Part shown: positions 34,251 to 43,385 of the stretch, one piece after another | Numbering within the stretch: the stretch's first letter is position 1 | How the letters are laid out: the number at the start of each line of letters is the position of its first letter | Source: Sphingomonas sp. AOB5 | GTDB taxonomy: Bacteria > Pseudomonadota > Alphaproteobacteria > Sphingomonadales > Sphingomonadaceae | Direction of reading: 5' to 3' | NCBI RefSeq assembly: GCF_029433115.1 | Contig: NZ_JARNTV010000009.1 | Location: 1 to 64,000 of the forward strand | Length of the DNA: 64,000 nucleotides | Notes under the pieces: model-generated | Databases searched by the model: none | Told to the model about the DNA's origin: nothing | What the model saw: only the letters and a program-made list of their open reading frames with translations | Position numbers and translations under genes: made by a program

Positions 34251-35395
34251 GCGTGCTGCGCGGCAAGACCGCGGTTGTCGGGGTCGGCACTGCCGGGATC
34301 GGCTATGCGCCGGGTTTTAACAGCCTCGAGCTGATGGCGCAGGCTTCGCACGAGGCGCTGGCCGATTGCGGGCTGACCATGGCCGATGTCGACGGGCTGT
34401 TCGTCTCGTCGGTGACCAACGCGATGCCGACCGTTTCCGCAGCCGAGTATTTCGGTATCCATCCGCGCCACGCCGCCGGCACGTTCATCGGCGGATCGGC
34501 CTTTGTCGCAGGCGCGCTGGATGCGATGCTGGCGCTGGAAGCCGGGCTCTGCGACGTCGCGCTGATCGCCTATGGCAGCAACCAGCGCTCGGCGGGCGGG
34601 AAGCTGCAGGTGATTTCCGAGCAGCAGCCTTACGAGAAGGACTATCTGCCGCAATATCCGCTCAGTTCCTACGCGCTGACCGCCGCGCGGCACATGCATG
34701 AGTACGGCACCACGCGCGAGCAGATGGCGGCAGTGGCAGTAGCGGCGCGGCAATGGGCGCAGTTGAACCCCGACGCGTTCCGCCGCGATCCGCTGACGAT
34801 CGAGGATGTGGTGTCCGCGCCGATCATGGCGCCGCCGCTCGGCACCAAGGATTGCTGTCTGGTGACGGACGGCGCGGCGGCGGTAGTAATGGTTCGCGCC
34901 GACCGGGCGAAGGATATGCCGCGCAAGCCGGTCTATCTGCTCGGCGCGGCAGCAGCCTATTCGCACCGCCAGATCGCCCAGGCCGCCAGCCTGACCCGCA
35001 CCGCCGCGGCCGATTCCGGCCCGCGCGCGCTGGCGATGGCGGGGCTGGGAGTCGGCGATGTCGATGTGGTCCAGCTCTATGACGCCTTCACCATCAACAC
35101 GATCCTGTTCCTCGAGGATCTCGGCTTCTGCCCCAAGGGTGAGGGCGGACGCTTCGTCGAGAATGGCCGGATCGCTCCCGGCGGCGCGTTGCCGGTCAAC
35201 ACCAATGGCGGTGGTCTCAGCTGCGTCCATCCCGGCATGTACGGCCTGTTCCTGATCGTCGAGGCTGTCGAGCAGCTTCGCGGCCAGTTGGGCGACCGTC
35301 AGGTGAAGGGCGCGGAGACCGCGCTGATCCACGGCAATGGCGGCGTCTTCTCCACTCAGGTGACCGCCCTGCTGGGCACCGAAGCCACGCTTTGA
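34247..35395 (+). CDS. Thiolase-fold lipid-transfer protein, Ltp2-like retro-aldolase candidate
   Basis: A 382-residue SCP-x/thiolase homologue. Compared with the true thiolase at 49716, the nucleophile Cys position is replaced (GGSAFVAGA, no Cys), the HDCFT motif is YDAFT, and the GHPLGATG motif is VHPGMYG. Loss of Cys with Tyr at these places is the pattern of Ltp2-type aldolases, which cleave a beta-hydroxy acyl-CoA side chain by retro-aldol reaction together with a DUF35 partner. The overlap with the DUF35 gene supports this. The product is inferred, not shown. Confidence 0.85.
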   Translation: MSVLRGKTAVVGVGTAGIGYAPGFNSLELMAQASHEALADCGLTMADVDGLFVSSVTNAMPTVSAAEYFGIHPRHAAGTFIGGSAFVAGALDAMLALEAGLCDVALIAYGSNQRSAGGKLQVISEQQPYEKDYLPQYPLSSYALTAARHMHEYGTTREQMAAVAVAARQWAQLNPDAFRRDPLTIEDVVSAPIMAPPLGTKDCCLVTDGAAAVVMVRADRAKDMPRKPVYLLGAAAAYSHRQIAQAASLTRTAAADSGPRALAMAGLGVGDVDVVQLYDAFTINTILFLEDLGFCPKGEGGRFVENGRIAPGGALPVNTNGGGLSCVHPGMYGLFLIVEAVEQLRGQLGDRQVKGAETALIHGNGGVFSTQVTALLGTEATL

Positions 35396-35420
35396 ACCTT
35401 TCGATTTCAGGAGACGCCGG

Positions 35421-36239
35421 ATGGCCGAAACCCTTGCAATGCCCTTCACCGAATTGCCCACCGCGCCGGGCCAGATCCTGAGCCTTGCCGAGCGGACGAT
35501 TATCATCACCGGCGCGGCGCAGGGGATCGGTCAGGCGGTCGCGCAGCTTTCCCACAATCTCGGCGCGTCGGTGGTCGCGGTCGACATGAATGGCGAGGCG
35601 CTGGACGCCTGGGCCGCGTCGGTCGGCGGCGAACGGGTGATGACGGCGGTCGGATCGGTCGGCGAGGAGGGCTTTGCCGAACAGGTGGTGGCAGACGCGG
35701 TCGCGCGCTTCGGCGATGTCGATGGGCTGGTCAACAATGCCGGCATTTCGCGCGCGGCGATGATCGAGAAGATGACCGCGCAGCAATGGCAGGACGTGCT
35801 GGGGATCAACCTGACCGGCGCCTTCTATTTCCTTCAGGCGGCCGGGCGGCACATGATTGCGCAGGCCAAGGCCGGCAAGCCGAGCCGCGCCTCGATCGTC
35901 AACATCTCGTCCGACGGCGGCCGGCGCGGATCGATCGGCCAGATCAATTACAGTTCGGCCAAATCGGGCATGTTCGGCCTGACGATGAGCGCGGCGCGCG
36001 AATGGGCCAAGCACGGCATTCGCGTCAATTCGGTCGCGTTCGGCGTGGTCGAGACGCCGATGACCGAGACGATCCGCGGCGACAAGTTCCGCGACGGGAT
36101 GCTCGACATGATCCCGATGAAGCGCTTTTCCAACACCGCCGAAGTGGTGCCGCCGATCTGCTTCCTGCTTTCGGACGGCGCGTCGTACATCACCGGGCAG
36201 AATCTGTCGGTGAATGGCGGCTACACGATCAGTCTCTGA
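35421..36239 (+). CDS. SDR-family oxidoreductase 3 (FabG-like)
   Basis: A 272-residue classical SDR. TGAAQGIGQAVA, VDMNGE, LVNNAGISRAA, ISSDGGRRG, YSSAKSG and ITGQNLSVNGGYT are all present. AGGAG lies upstream of the ATG. It follows the aldolase by 25 bases and precedes the hydratase-2 gene, probably in one transcript from the 33801 promoter. Together with the adjacent hydratase it resembles a split MFE-2 (hydratase 2 plus 3-hydroxyacyl-CoA dehydrogenase). Confidence 0.9.
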   Translation: MAETLAMPFTELPTAPGQILSLAERTIIITGAAQGIGQAVAQLSHNLGASVVAVDMNGEALDAWAASVGGERVMTAVGSVGEEGFAEQVVADAVARFGDVDGLVNNAGISRAAMIEKMTAQQWQDVLGINLTGAFYFLQAAGRHMIAQAKAGKPSRASIVNISSDGGRRGSIGQINYSSAKSGMFGLTMSAAREWAKHGIRVNSVAFGVVETPMTETIRGDKFRDGMLDMIPMKRFSNTAEVVPPICFLLSDGASYITGQNLSVNGGYTISL

Positions 36240-36255
36240 ACGGCGGAGCGCAGCG

Positions 36256-37113
36256 ATGGCGATCGATTACGACCGGCTGATGAAGATCGAGATCCCCGAT
36301 GTGGAGCAGAGCTTCACCCGGCGCGATACGATGCTCTATGCGCTGGGCCTCGGCTTCGGGGCCGATCCGATGGACGCGCGGCAGCTGAAGTTCGTCTATG
36401 AGGACGGGCTGCAGGCGGTGCCGACCTGGGGCGTGATGCTGGCCTATGCCGGCTTCTGGATCCGCGAGCTGGATACCGGGATCGACTGGGTCAAAGTGGT
36501 CCATGGCGAGCAGGATGTTGTGCTGCACCGGCCGCTTCCCGTCGAAGGCACGGTGATCGGCAAGACCCGCGTCGTCGACATCTTCGACAAGGGCGAGGGC
36601 AAGGGCGCGATCGTGCTGTCGCGGCGCGACGTGTTCGACAAGGCGACCGGCGACCATCTCGCTTCGATGGACAATATGACCTTCTGCCGCGGCGATGGCG
36701 GCTTTGGCGGGACGGCGGTCGCGCCGCCACCGCCCCCGCCGATTCCGGATCGCACGCCCGATGCCGTTATCAGCCTCCAGACGCTGCCCCAGGCCGCGCT
36801 GATCTACCGGTTGAGCGGTGACTATAATCCGCTCCACGCCGATCCGGGCATCGCGGCAAAGGCAGGCTTTCCGCGGCCGATCCTGCATGGCCTCGCTACC
36901 TATGGCGTGGCCTGTCATGCGGTGCTGCAGGCGTGCTGCGATCATGATCCCGCGCGGATGGCATCGATCGGCGTGCGCTTCTCGTCGCCGGTCTATCCCG
37001 GCGAGACGATCGTGACCGAGATCTATCGCGATGGCGATGCGGTGCAGTTCCGCTCGCGCGTGGCGGAGCGCGATGTGATCGTGCTCCAGAACGGCCGCGC
37101 CCGCCTGCGTTGA
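36256..37113 (+). CDS. MFE-2-type enoyl-CoA hydratase 2 (double hot-dog)
   Basis: A 285-residue hydratase. The C-terminal hot-dog has LSGDYNPLHADP, KAGFPRPILHGLATYG, the hydratase-2 motif with catalytic Asp and His; the N-terminal half is a second, degenerate hot-dog. A proline-rich linker (about residues 158-165) joins them. The closest known architecture is the hydratase domain of peroxisomal MFE-2, which acts on bile-acid and branched-chain enoyl-CoAs. An intrinsic terminator overlaps its stop codon. Confidence 0.9.
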   Translation: MAIDYDRLMKIEIPDVEQSFTRRDTMLYALGLGFGADPMDARQLKFVYEDGLQAVPTWGVMLAYAGFWIRELDTGIDWVKVVHGEQDVVLHRPLPVEGTVIGKTRVVDIFDKGEGKGAIVLSRRDVFDKATGDHLASMDNMTFCRGDGGFGGTAVAPPPPPPIPDRTPDAVISLQTLPQAALIYRLSGDYNPLHADPGIAAKAGFPRPILHGLATYGVACHAVLQACCDHDPARMASIGVRFSSPVYPGETIVTEIYRDGDAVQFRSRVAERDVIVLQNGRARLR

Positions 37114-37128
37114 GGCGGGCGCGCCTTT
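37096..37128 (+). terminator. Intrinsic terminator overlapping the hydratase-2 stop
   Basis: CGCGCCCGCCT and AGGCGGGCGCG form a perfect 11-bp stem around GCGTTG, whose loop contains part of the TGA stop (37111-37113). CCTTTCT follows. It ends the DUF35-to-hydratase transcript and abuts the convergent SDR stop. Confidence 0.6.
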
Positions 37129-37129
37129 C

Positions 37130-37915
37130 TCAGATCGAATAGCCCCCGTCGAGCACCAGCCGCTGTCCGGTGATGTAGGACGAGCGGGCCGAGGCGAGGA
37201 ACACCACGGCATCGGCGGCTTCGTCCACGCTGCCCATGCGCTTCAGCGCGTTGCCCGCCTTCATCTTCTTTTCGAACTCGGGGCTGAGGCCGTCCCACAG
37301 CCGATCCATCAGCCCGCCATCGATCACGCCCAGCGCGACCGAGTTGGCACGGATGCCGAACCGGCCTTCCTCGCGCGCGACGGCACGCACCAGCGATTCG
37401 ATCCCGCCCTTGGGCCCGATGGACAGGATGTCCTTGGGCGAGAAATGGACCATCGCTGCCGAGCTGAGCGCGACGATCGCGCCCCCCCCGCCTGCGCGTA
37501 GCACGGGAATCGCAGCGTGGACGACGTTGAAGAAACTGAACAGGTCGTTCCGGATCGTATCCTGGAATTCCTGAACGCCGATTTCCGCGACATAGCCCAT
37601 GCGCATATTGGCGCCGGTCGCAACGACGATGGTGTGGATGCGCCCGAACTCGGCCTGGACGGCATCGAAATAGGCGTTGGTCGCGTCGGTATCGGTGATG
37701 TCGAGCGACGCAAGGTGGAGCTTGCGGCCCAGCGCTGTGACTGCCGCGCCTGCTTCCTCGGCGGGTGCGCGGTTGCTGCGATAGGTGATCGCGACGTCGC
37801 TGCCGCTTTCGGCCAGCTTGCGGCAGACCGCGGCGCCGATACCGCCGCTGCCGCCGATGACGATGGCGACTCCTTCCGGAAAATCGGCGCGCGCGCCGGC
37901 ACTCGTGTCAGTCAT
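37130..37915 (-). CDS. Divergent SDR without the catalytic Tyr
   Basis: A 261-residue SDR with a modified cofactor loop (IGGSGGIGAAV) and VATGAN in place of NNAG. The active-site region is LSIGPKGGIESL: the Lys is kept but the Tyr four residues before it is Ser. RLVLDGGYSI ends the protein. It may be a divergent oxidoreductase, an isomerase-like SDR or a non-catalytic partner. GGGAGAGG lies 7 bases before ATG 37915. It is divergent from the CaiB transferase with an AT-rich region (37965-38000) between them. Confidence 0.85.
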   Translation of the reverse strand: MTDTSAGARADFPEGVAIVIGGSGGIGAAVCRKLAESGSDVAITYRSNRAPAEEAGAAVTALGRKLHLASLDITDTDATNAYFDAVQAEFGRIHTIVVATGANMRMGYVAEIGVQEFQDTIRNDLFSFFNVVHAAIPVLRAGGGGAIVALSSAAMVHFSPKDILSIGPKGGIESLVRAVAREEGRFGIRANSVALGVIDGGLMDRLWDGLSPEFEKKMKAGNALKRMGSVDEAADAVVFLASARSSYITGQRLVLDGGYSI

Positions 37916-38017
37916 GAATTTGCCTCTCCCGAATGGATCGCGGGGTCAACCGCTGTTGCACGTTGTACAGATATATGCATATTGAATTCATATCAATGAA
38001 CTATCGAGGGGCAGAGG

Positions 38018-39202
38018 GTGACGGTTACGGGTCCATTGGAGGGCGTACGGGTCCTGGATCTCACATCGGTGCTGATGGGTCCCTATGCCAGCCAGCTACT
38101 CGCCGAGATGGGCGCCGATGTGATCAAGGTCGAATCGCCCGATGGCGATATCGTCCGGCAAATCGGGAAGGCGCGGAACCCGGGAATGTCGGGCCTCTTC
38201 CTCACCGCCAATCGCGGCAAGCGCAGCATCGTGCTCGACCTGAAGGCGCCGGGCGACAAGGCGGAGCTGCTGCGGATCGCGCGCACCTGCGACGTGCTGC
38301 TGTACAATGTCCGGCCGCAGGCGATGGCCCGGCTGGGCCTTTCCTATGCCGAGGTCGCGGCCGCCAATCCGGCGATCATCTATGCCGGTGTGTTCGGCTA
38401 TGCGGAGGGTGGCCCCTATTCGGGAAAGCCGGCCTATGACGATCTGATCCAGGGTGCGTCGGCGGCGGCGTCGCTGTTCATGATGACCGGCGGCGATCAG
38501 GCGCCGCGCTATATGCCGCTGGCCATTGCCGATCGCGTGGTCGGCATCCACGCGGTAAACTGCATCCTGGCGGCGCTGCGGCATCGGGACCGGACGGGGC
38601 AGGGACAGCAGGTCGACGTGCCGATGTTCGAGACGATGGTCTCGATGGTGCTCGGCGATCACCTTGCGGGACTTACCTTCGATCCGCCGCTCGACGAGGG
38701 CGGCTATGCGCGGCTGCTTGCGCAGGACCGCACGCCGCAACGGACCAGCGACGGCTATATCTGCGCGCTGATCTACAACGACAAGCATTGGAAGACCTTC
38801 TTCGAACTGCTCGGCCGCGATGATGCCGAGACCGATCCGCGCTATCGCAATCACGGCACCCGCACCGTGCATATCCGCGACATCTATCGCGAGTTGGGCC
38901 AGATTTTCCTGACCAAGACGACCGCGGAATGGATGGATCTGCTGGAAAAGGCCGACATCCCGGTGATGCCGCTGCACGATCTCCATTCGATCCTGCAAGA
39001 TCCGCACCTCGTCGCGACCGGCTTTTTCGAGGAAGTCGATCATCCCAGCGAGGGGCGCATCCGCGGCATGCGGATTCCGAGCCGGTGGAGCGAGACCCAG
39101 CCGGCATCGCCGCGCCCCGCGCCGCGGCTTGGCGAGCATAGCGACGAGATCCGCGCCGAAGTGCGCGCGATCGAAGCCGCGCAGGACAAGCTCGTGGTTT
39201 GA
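38018..39202 (+). CDS. CaiB/BaiF family CoA transferase (class III)
   Basis: A 394-residue class III CoA transferase. GVRVLDLTSVLMGPYASQ, MGADVIKVESP, NRGKRSIVLDLK and YDDLIQGASA (with the conserved Asp) are family signatures. It swaps CoA between acids by a glutamyl/aspartyl anhydride. GTG start at 38018 with GAGGGG upstream. Its promoter region holds the imperfect dyad ATTGA-N7-TCAAT (37981-37997) and ATATGCATAT. It may conserve CoA by transferring it to the next substrate molecule. Confidence 0.9.
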   Translation: MTVTGPLEGVRVLDLTSVLMGPYASQLLAEMGADVIKVESPDGDIVRQIGKARNPGMSGLFLTANRGKRSIVLDLKAPGDKAELLRIARTCDVLLYNVRPQAMARLGLSYAEVAAANPAIIYAGVFGYAEGGPYSGKPAYDDLIQGASAAASLFMMTGGDQAPRYMPLAIADRVVGIHAVNCILAALRHRDRTGQGQQVDVPMFETMVSMVLGDHLAGLTFDPPLDEGGYARLLAQDRTPQRTSDGYICALIYNDKHWKTFFELLGRDDAETDPRYRNHGTRTVHIRDIYRELGQIFLTKTTAEWMDLLEKADIPVMPLHDLHSILQDPHLVATGFFEEVDHPSEGRIRGMRIPSRWSETQPASPRPAPRLGEHSDEIRAEVRAIEAAQDKLVV

Positions 39203-39234
39203 CGGCCATGCCGGTCCACGCCTCCGCTTCGATA

Positions 39235-39813
39235 TCAGCTAAGGCCGATTTCCCGGCGCAGTTGCATCAGCGCGTCGGCCGGGCTGCGCTGGCCGGTCGT
39301 CCAGGTCGGTGCATTCTTCGGCGCGTCCTCGGGCACGTCGAATCGCATCGCGCGTTCGAACACCGTCGTGCGGCGATCGATCTTCCAGGCCCCCTCGCGA
39401 TAGCCGAAGCGATCGACGTAGCGGGCGGACATGATCATATCGATCGGCAGGTCGGACGTGTCGGTGCCGCCCGAAATTACCGCGCGCGCCACCCGATCCT
39501 CGGTCGAATAGCGTTGCCACACCAGGCAATAGCTCTCGGCCGCGGCGGTCTCCGCATCGGCGAATTCGATGAAGACGTTGCCGATCATGTGTATCGACAT
39601 CTCGATCCCGCGATGGCGGGCCTTCAGCGCTTCGATCAGCCCATCGACCGGGCCGACATAGATGCCGTGATCGTCGATCGCCCCCGGATGGAAGGCGCTG
39701 GCGGCAAGCGTCCAGTCGAGCCGGTCAACACCGCGGGTCCAGGCGAGAATCCGGTCGTGGATCTCGGCACGGGCAAGCAGCAGATCGATTCCGGTGGGTG
39801 CGGCGCTCGCCAT
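39235..39813 (-). CDS. SnoaL-like (NTF2-fold) protein
   Basis: A 192-residue SnoaL-like protein: IHDRILAWTRGVDRLDWTLAASAF, a His-rich SIHMIGNVFIEF strand and WKIDRRTTVFERAM. This fold includes polyketide cyclases, ketosteroid isomerase-like enzymes and small subunits of ring-hydroxylating dioxygenases. Here it could be a dehydratase or isomerase acting on a ring intermediate. The start at 39813 has GGGAGAG 7 bases upstream. It converges with the CaiB gene and is divergent from ligase 4. Confidence 0.82.
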   Translation of the reverse strand: MASAAPTGIDLLLARAEIHDRILAWTRGVDRLDWTLAASAFHPGAIDDHGIYVGPVDGLIEALKARHRGIEMSIHMIGNVFIEFADAETAAAESYCLVWQRYSTEDRVARAVISGGTDTSDLPIDMIMSARYVDRFGYREGAWKIDRRTTVFERAMRFDVPEDAPKNAPTWTTGQRSPADALMQLRREIGLS

Positions 39814-39915
39814 GGCATTCTCTCCCGTCCTGTTCCGATGAACGGACTGCCTAATATCCATTATCGTGAAAATATAGTCTCCATATCAGTACAAATCACG
39901 CCGGAGTATCTGTAA

Positions 39916-41550
39916 ATGGCAGGGCTGGAAACGACACTCGGCGCTGCGATTGATGCAACGGCAGCGGCGCATGGCGCCGAGCCGGCTTTCATCGCGGACG
40001 GCAAGGCGACCGACTATGCGACGCTCAAGCGCGATAGTGATGCTCTGGCGGCTGCGATGCTGCGCGACGGAGTTTGCAAGGGTGACCGGGTCGGCATCTG
40101 GCTGCCGACCAGCGCGGCCTGGCTGACGATCTTCTGTGCGGTGGCCCGGATCGGGGCGATCGCGGTGCCGGTGAACACGCGATATCAGGGCGAGGAGGTC
40201 CGGCATGTCCTGACGCATGCCGGTGTCTCGCTGCTGTTCGCGCAGCCGCGGATGTGGCGCACCGATGCGTTCGAAACCCTGTGTGCGATCAGTCCGGATC
40301 TGGCGGTCGCGCAAGACGTCAAGCTGACGCTGGAGGCGCTGCCAGATCTGCGCCGCATCGTGATGACCGAAGCGCATCCGGCGCGCGCGGTGGTTGCGCT
40401 CGCGGATTACGCCGCGGCGACATCGGGTGGACCGGCAATCTTTCCCGAAGTCGTGGAATCGGATTCCCTGTTGATCTGTTTCACTTCGGGCAGCACGGGC
40501 AGGCCGAAGGGCGTGGTGCACAGTCATCGCGTGTTGCGCCATTGCCGCCGGCTTGCCGAAATACAGGGGCTGAAGCCTGGCGAGCGATCGCTGGCGAACT
40601 GGCCGCTGCATCATGCGGGCGGGCTGTTCATCCTGCTGGTGCCGACCCTGCTGAGCGGTGCGGCGATGGTCGGGATCGCGCAATGGACCGGCAGCGACGC
40701 GCTGCGCCTGATCGAAGCCGAGCGGGTGACCGTGATCGGCGGGATTCCGACGCATTATCTCGATATGATCGATGATCCGGCGATGGGGCAGCGCGATCTC
40801 TCGTCGCTGCGCTATTGCTATATGGGCGGCGCCAATGTGGCGGGCGATGTGTTCGACCGGATCGTTCAGGCGCTGGACTGCGGGACGCTGCCGTCAACCT
40901 ATGGGCTGACCGAGAACACGGTTTGCGCGACCTTCAACCTGCCGGGCGATCCGCCCGAATGGTGCAGCCGCAACATCGCACCGGTAGTCGCGGATTGCGA
41001 AGTGGCGATCGTCGATCCCGCCACCGGCGAGTCGGTGGCCGCGGGCGAGCCGGGCGAGATACGGTTCCGCGGCGCGACGGTGATGGACGGCTATTACAAC
41101 GATCCCGACGCGACGGCCGCTGCGATCGATGCGGATGGCTGGTTGCGCACCGGCGATCTCGGCGTGCTGCATCCGAACGGCTATCTCCAGCCGACCGGCC
41201 GGTTGAAGGAGATGCTCAAGGTCGGCGGATCGAATGTGTCGCCGACAGAGGTGGAATCGGTGCTGATCGAGCATCCCGCGGCGCGCAACGCCGTCGTGGT
41301 GGGCGTGCCGGACCGCCGGTTGACCGAGGTCGCATTCGCTTTCGTCGAGCGACGACCGGGCTGCGACTCAAGCGAAGCGGAGATCATCGCCTTCTGCCGT
41401 CCGCGCATGGCCGACTATAAAGTGCCGCGCCACGTGCTGCTGCTGGACGAGCTGCCGCGGCTGAGCACCGGGAAGATCGATCGCGCGGTGCTGGCGTTGC
41501 AAGCGAAAGAGGCCGTTTCTCAGCTGGTTACGGAGAGCGGCGCTGTTTGA
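39916..41550 (+). CDS. Acyl-CoA ligase (AMP-forming) 4
   Basis: A 544-residue ANL ligase. TSGSTGRPKGVVHSHR, PLHHAGGLFILLVPTLLSG, GGIPTHYLDMIDD, YGLTENTVC, LRTGDLGVLHPNG, RLKEMLKVGGSNVSPTEVE and LSTGKIDRAVL. It is a close paralogue of the next gene: shared GGIPTHYxDxxD and VGGSxVSPxEVE motifs. The upstream AT-rich stretch 39870-39890 may hold regulatory sites. Together the pair may activate two related acids or different stereoisomers. Confidence 0.9.
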   Translation: MAGLETTLGAAIDATAAAHGAEPAFIADGKATDYATLKRDSDALAAAMLRDGVCKGDRVGIWLPTSAAWLTIFCAVARIGAIAVPVNTRYQGEEVRHVLTHAGVSLLFAQPRMWRTDAFETLCAISPDLAVAQDVKLTLEALPDLRRIVMTEAHPARAVVALADYAAATSGGPAIFPEVVESDSLLICFTSGSTGRPKGVVHSHRVLRHCRRLAEIQGLKPGERSLANWPLHHAGGLFILLVPTLLSGAAMVGIAQWTGSDALRLIEAERVTVIGGIPTHYLDMIDDPAMGQRDLSSLRYCYMGGANVAGDVFDRIVQALDCGTLPSTYGLTENTVCATFNLPGDPPEWCSRNIAPVVADCEVAIVDPATGESVAAGEPGEIRFRGATVMDGYYNDPDATAAAIDADGWLRTGDLGVLHPNGYLQPTGRLKEMLKVGGSNVSPTEVESVLIEHPAARNAVVVGVPDRRLTEVAFAFVERRPGCDSSEAEIIAFCRPRMADYKVPRHVLLLDELPRLSTGKIDRAVLALQAKEAVSQLVTESGAV

Positions 41551-41594
41551 GATGGCGCAGAATCGGGTAATTCGTCCATAATTGCGAATAGCTT

Positions 41595-41609
41595 GTCCAC
41601 ATGTATGAA
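41595..41609. promoter_or_regulatory. GTCCACATGTATGAA half-site (second motif class)
   Basis: A 15-base motif differing by one base from 58155-58169, the right arm of a long inverted repeat before the acyl-CoA dehydrogenase at 56944-58110. Lies in the ligase 4/ligase 5 gap. IclR (55196) is a possible binder. Confidence 0.4.
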
Positions 41610-41626
41610 CATCACTTGATCGCTTT

Positions 41627-41642
41627 CATACTCTGTGGTAGC
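41627..41642. promoter_or_regulatory. CATAC operator copy 7 (ligase 5 promoter)
   Basis: CATACTCTGTGGTAGC; matches the left half completely and GGTA on the right, with two mismatches at the right end. It is 72 bases before the proposed ligase 5 start. Confidence 0.45.
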
Positions 41643-41713
41643 AACTTCGAACGATGAAGCTGAGGGCGGCAAACGCCCCGCAACATCGCCCCGGTCACGC
41701 GTGGGAGAGGATT

Positions 41714-43342
41714 TTGCAGGTTCACGGCAACACGATCGGCGCAGTGCTGAGGGACGCGGCCGTGCGTGATGCGGATCGGCTGTTCCTGCGCTGTGGCCTT
41801 CGCGAAATCAGCTTCGCGCAAGCCGATGCGGCCGTCGATGTGCTGGCGTGCGTGCTGCTGGGGCGAGGCATGGGCCAAGGCTCGCGCATTGCCCTGCTGC
41901 TGCCCAGTATCGCTGAATTTCCACTGTATTTACTGGCCTGTGCGCGGATCGGTGCGGTCTGCATCCCGATCGGGACCCGCTATACAGGGTCCGAGATCGT
42001 CGATCTGCTGCGCCGGTCGCGCTCGGCGATGCTGATCCTGGGCGAGGTCGCCGATGGCCCCGATTTCGCCGCGCGCATCGCCGATGCGGCACCCGGATTC
42101 GATCCCTCGCGTCGCGATCATTGCGGCGGGTCCGTGCTTCCCGACCTGTCATGCGCGATCCGTGTGCCCGATCCGGTGGGGGCATCCACGCTGTTGTTGC
42201 CGGATGAGTCCGAGACCGGTCGCGAAGCGCTCGCGGCTGCGGAAGCGGCGGTAGAAATCCATGATCCTGTCGTTGTTGTCTATACTTCGGGCACGTCGGG
42301 CGTTCCCAAGGGCGCGGTTCACACCCATGCGATGCTGCGCAACTGCACCAACATGGTCCGCGCCTTCGCGATCACCCGCGACGACCGGATCCTGGGTCAC
42401 ATGCCGCTCTACCATGTCGCGGGTCTCTGCGCGGCGCTGATCCCGCCGTTGCTCTCGGGCGCTTCCGTCACCTTGGTTCGCAGCTGGGACGCCGCATCGG
42501 TCGCCGCGCTGATCGAGCGCGAGCGGATCACCATGTTCGGTGGGATCCCGACCCATTATGTCGACCTGCTCGATGCGGTGGCCGAAGGCGGGTTCGATAC
42601 GTCGAGCCTGCGCACGGCATGGATCGGCGGCGCCACGATCAGCCCCGAGCTTGCCCGCCGCGCGGTGGACGAGCTTGGCCTGGGCGGGCTGCAGGCGATC
42701 TACGGGATGACCGAGACCACCTCCACGACCACGCTGACGCCGATCGGCGACGATCTGATGCGGGTCTGTGAGAACAAGGGCAAGCCGATCGGCGATTTCG
42801 AAATCGCGGTCGTCGATCCCGGGACCGGGCAGTGCTGTGCGGTTGGCGCGGCTGGCGAAGTTCGCGTCCGCGGCTATCTGGTCATGGCCGGGTATCTCGA
42901 CGATCCCGAAGCGACCGCGCAGGCGATCGATGCCGATGGCTGGTTCCACACCGGCGATCTCGGTGCGTTCGACGATCAGGGCTATCTCCAGATCCGAGGG
43001 CGGCTGAAGGACGTGTTCCGCGTCGGCGGGTCGACGGTCAGCCCGGCCGAAGTCGAGGCGGCGATCGCGAAGCTCGATGGCGTGCGCCAGTCCGTCGTGG
43101 TCGGCGTCGCCGATCCGCGGCTGGGCGAGGTTGGCTTCGCGTTCATCCAGCCGGTTCAGGCGGGTGCAGTCACCCGGGCAGAGATCGACGCGCATCTTCG
43201 CGACCGGCTCGCCGGATACAAACGGCCTCGGTTCGTCCGCTTCGTCGATGCATTCCCGATGACTTCAACCGGCAAGCTGCGCCGCGAGGAATTGCGCCGC
43301 ATCGCCGGTGAAGAAGCAAGCGCCGCGCAGGCGGCTGCGTGA
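41714..43342 (+). CDS. Acyl-CoA ligase (AMP-forming) 5
   Basis: A 542-residue ANL ligase. YTSGTSGVPKGAVHTH, PLYHVAGLCAALIPPLLSG, GGIPTHYVDLLD, YGMTETTS, FHTGDLGAFDDQGY, RLKDVFRVGGSTVSPAEVE and TSTGKLRREEL. I prefer TTG 41714 (GGGAGAGG 41703-41710): it gives MQVHGNTIGAVLRDAA, which aligns with the start of ligase 4, whereas ATG 41654 has no ribosome site. Stops 44 bases before receptor 4, perhaps co-transcribed with it. Confidence 0.88.
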   Translation: MQVHGNTIGAVLRDAAVRDADRLFLRCGLREISFAQADAAVDVLACVLLGRGMGQGSRIALLLPSIAEFPLYLLACARIGAVCIPIGTRYTGSEIVDLLRRSRSAMLILGEVADGPDFAARIADAAPGFDPSRRDHCGGSVLPDLSCAIRVPDPVGASTLLLPDESETGREALAAAEAAVEIHDPVVVVYTSGTSGVPKGAVHTHAMLRNCTNMVRAFAITRDDRILGHMPLYHVAGLCAALIPPLLSGASVTLVRSWDAASVAALIERERITMFGGIPTHYVDLLDAVAEGGFDTSSLRTAWIGGATISPELARRAVDELGLGGLQAIYGMTETTSTTTLTPIGDDLMRVCENKGKPIGDFEIAVVDPGTGQCCAVGAAGEVRVRGYLVMAGYLDDPEATAQAIDADGWFHTGDLGAFDDQGYLQIRGRLKDVFRVGGSTVSPAEVEAAIAKLDGVRQSVVVGVADPRLGEVGFAFIQPVQAGAVTRAEIDAHLRDRLAGYKRPRFVRFVDAFPMTSTGKLRREELRRIAGEEASAAQAAA

Positions 43343-43385
43343 TCACAGACAACAACAAGCAGATAACAAAAGGAGAGGGGAGATC

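Noticed and set aside
41654..41713. ATG 41654 as the start of acyl-CoA ligase 5
   Set aside because: There is no ribosome site upstream and the extra 20 residues do not align with the paralogue; TTG 41714 has GGGAGAGG and gives a matching N-terminus.
39916..43342. The two adjacent ligases as a recent tandem duplication
   Set aside because: They share motifs and layout but differ throughout, including the central substrate-binding region, so the duplication is old and functions have probably diverged.
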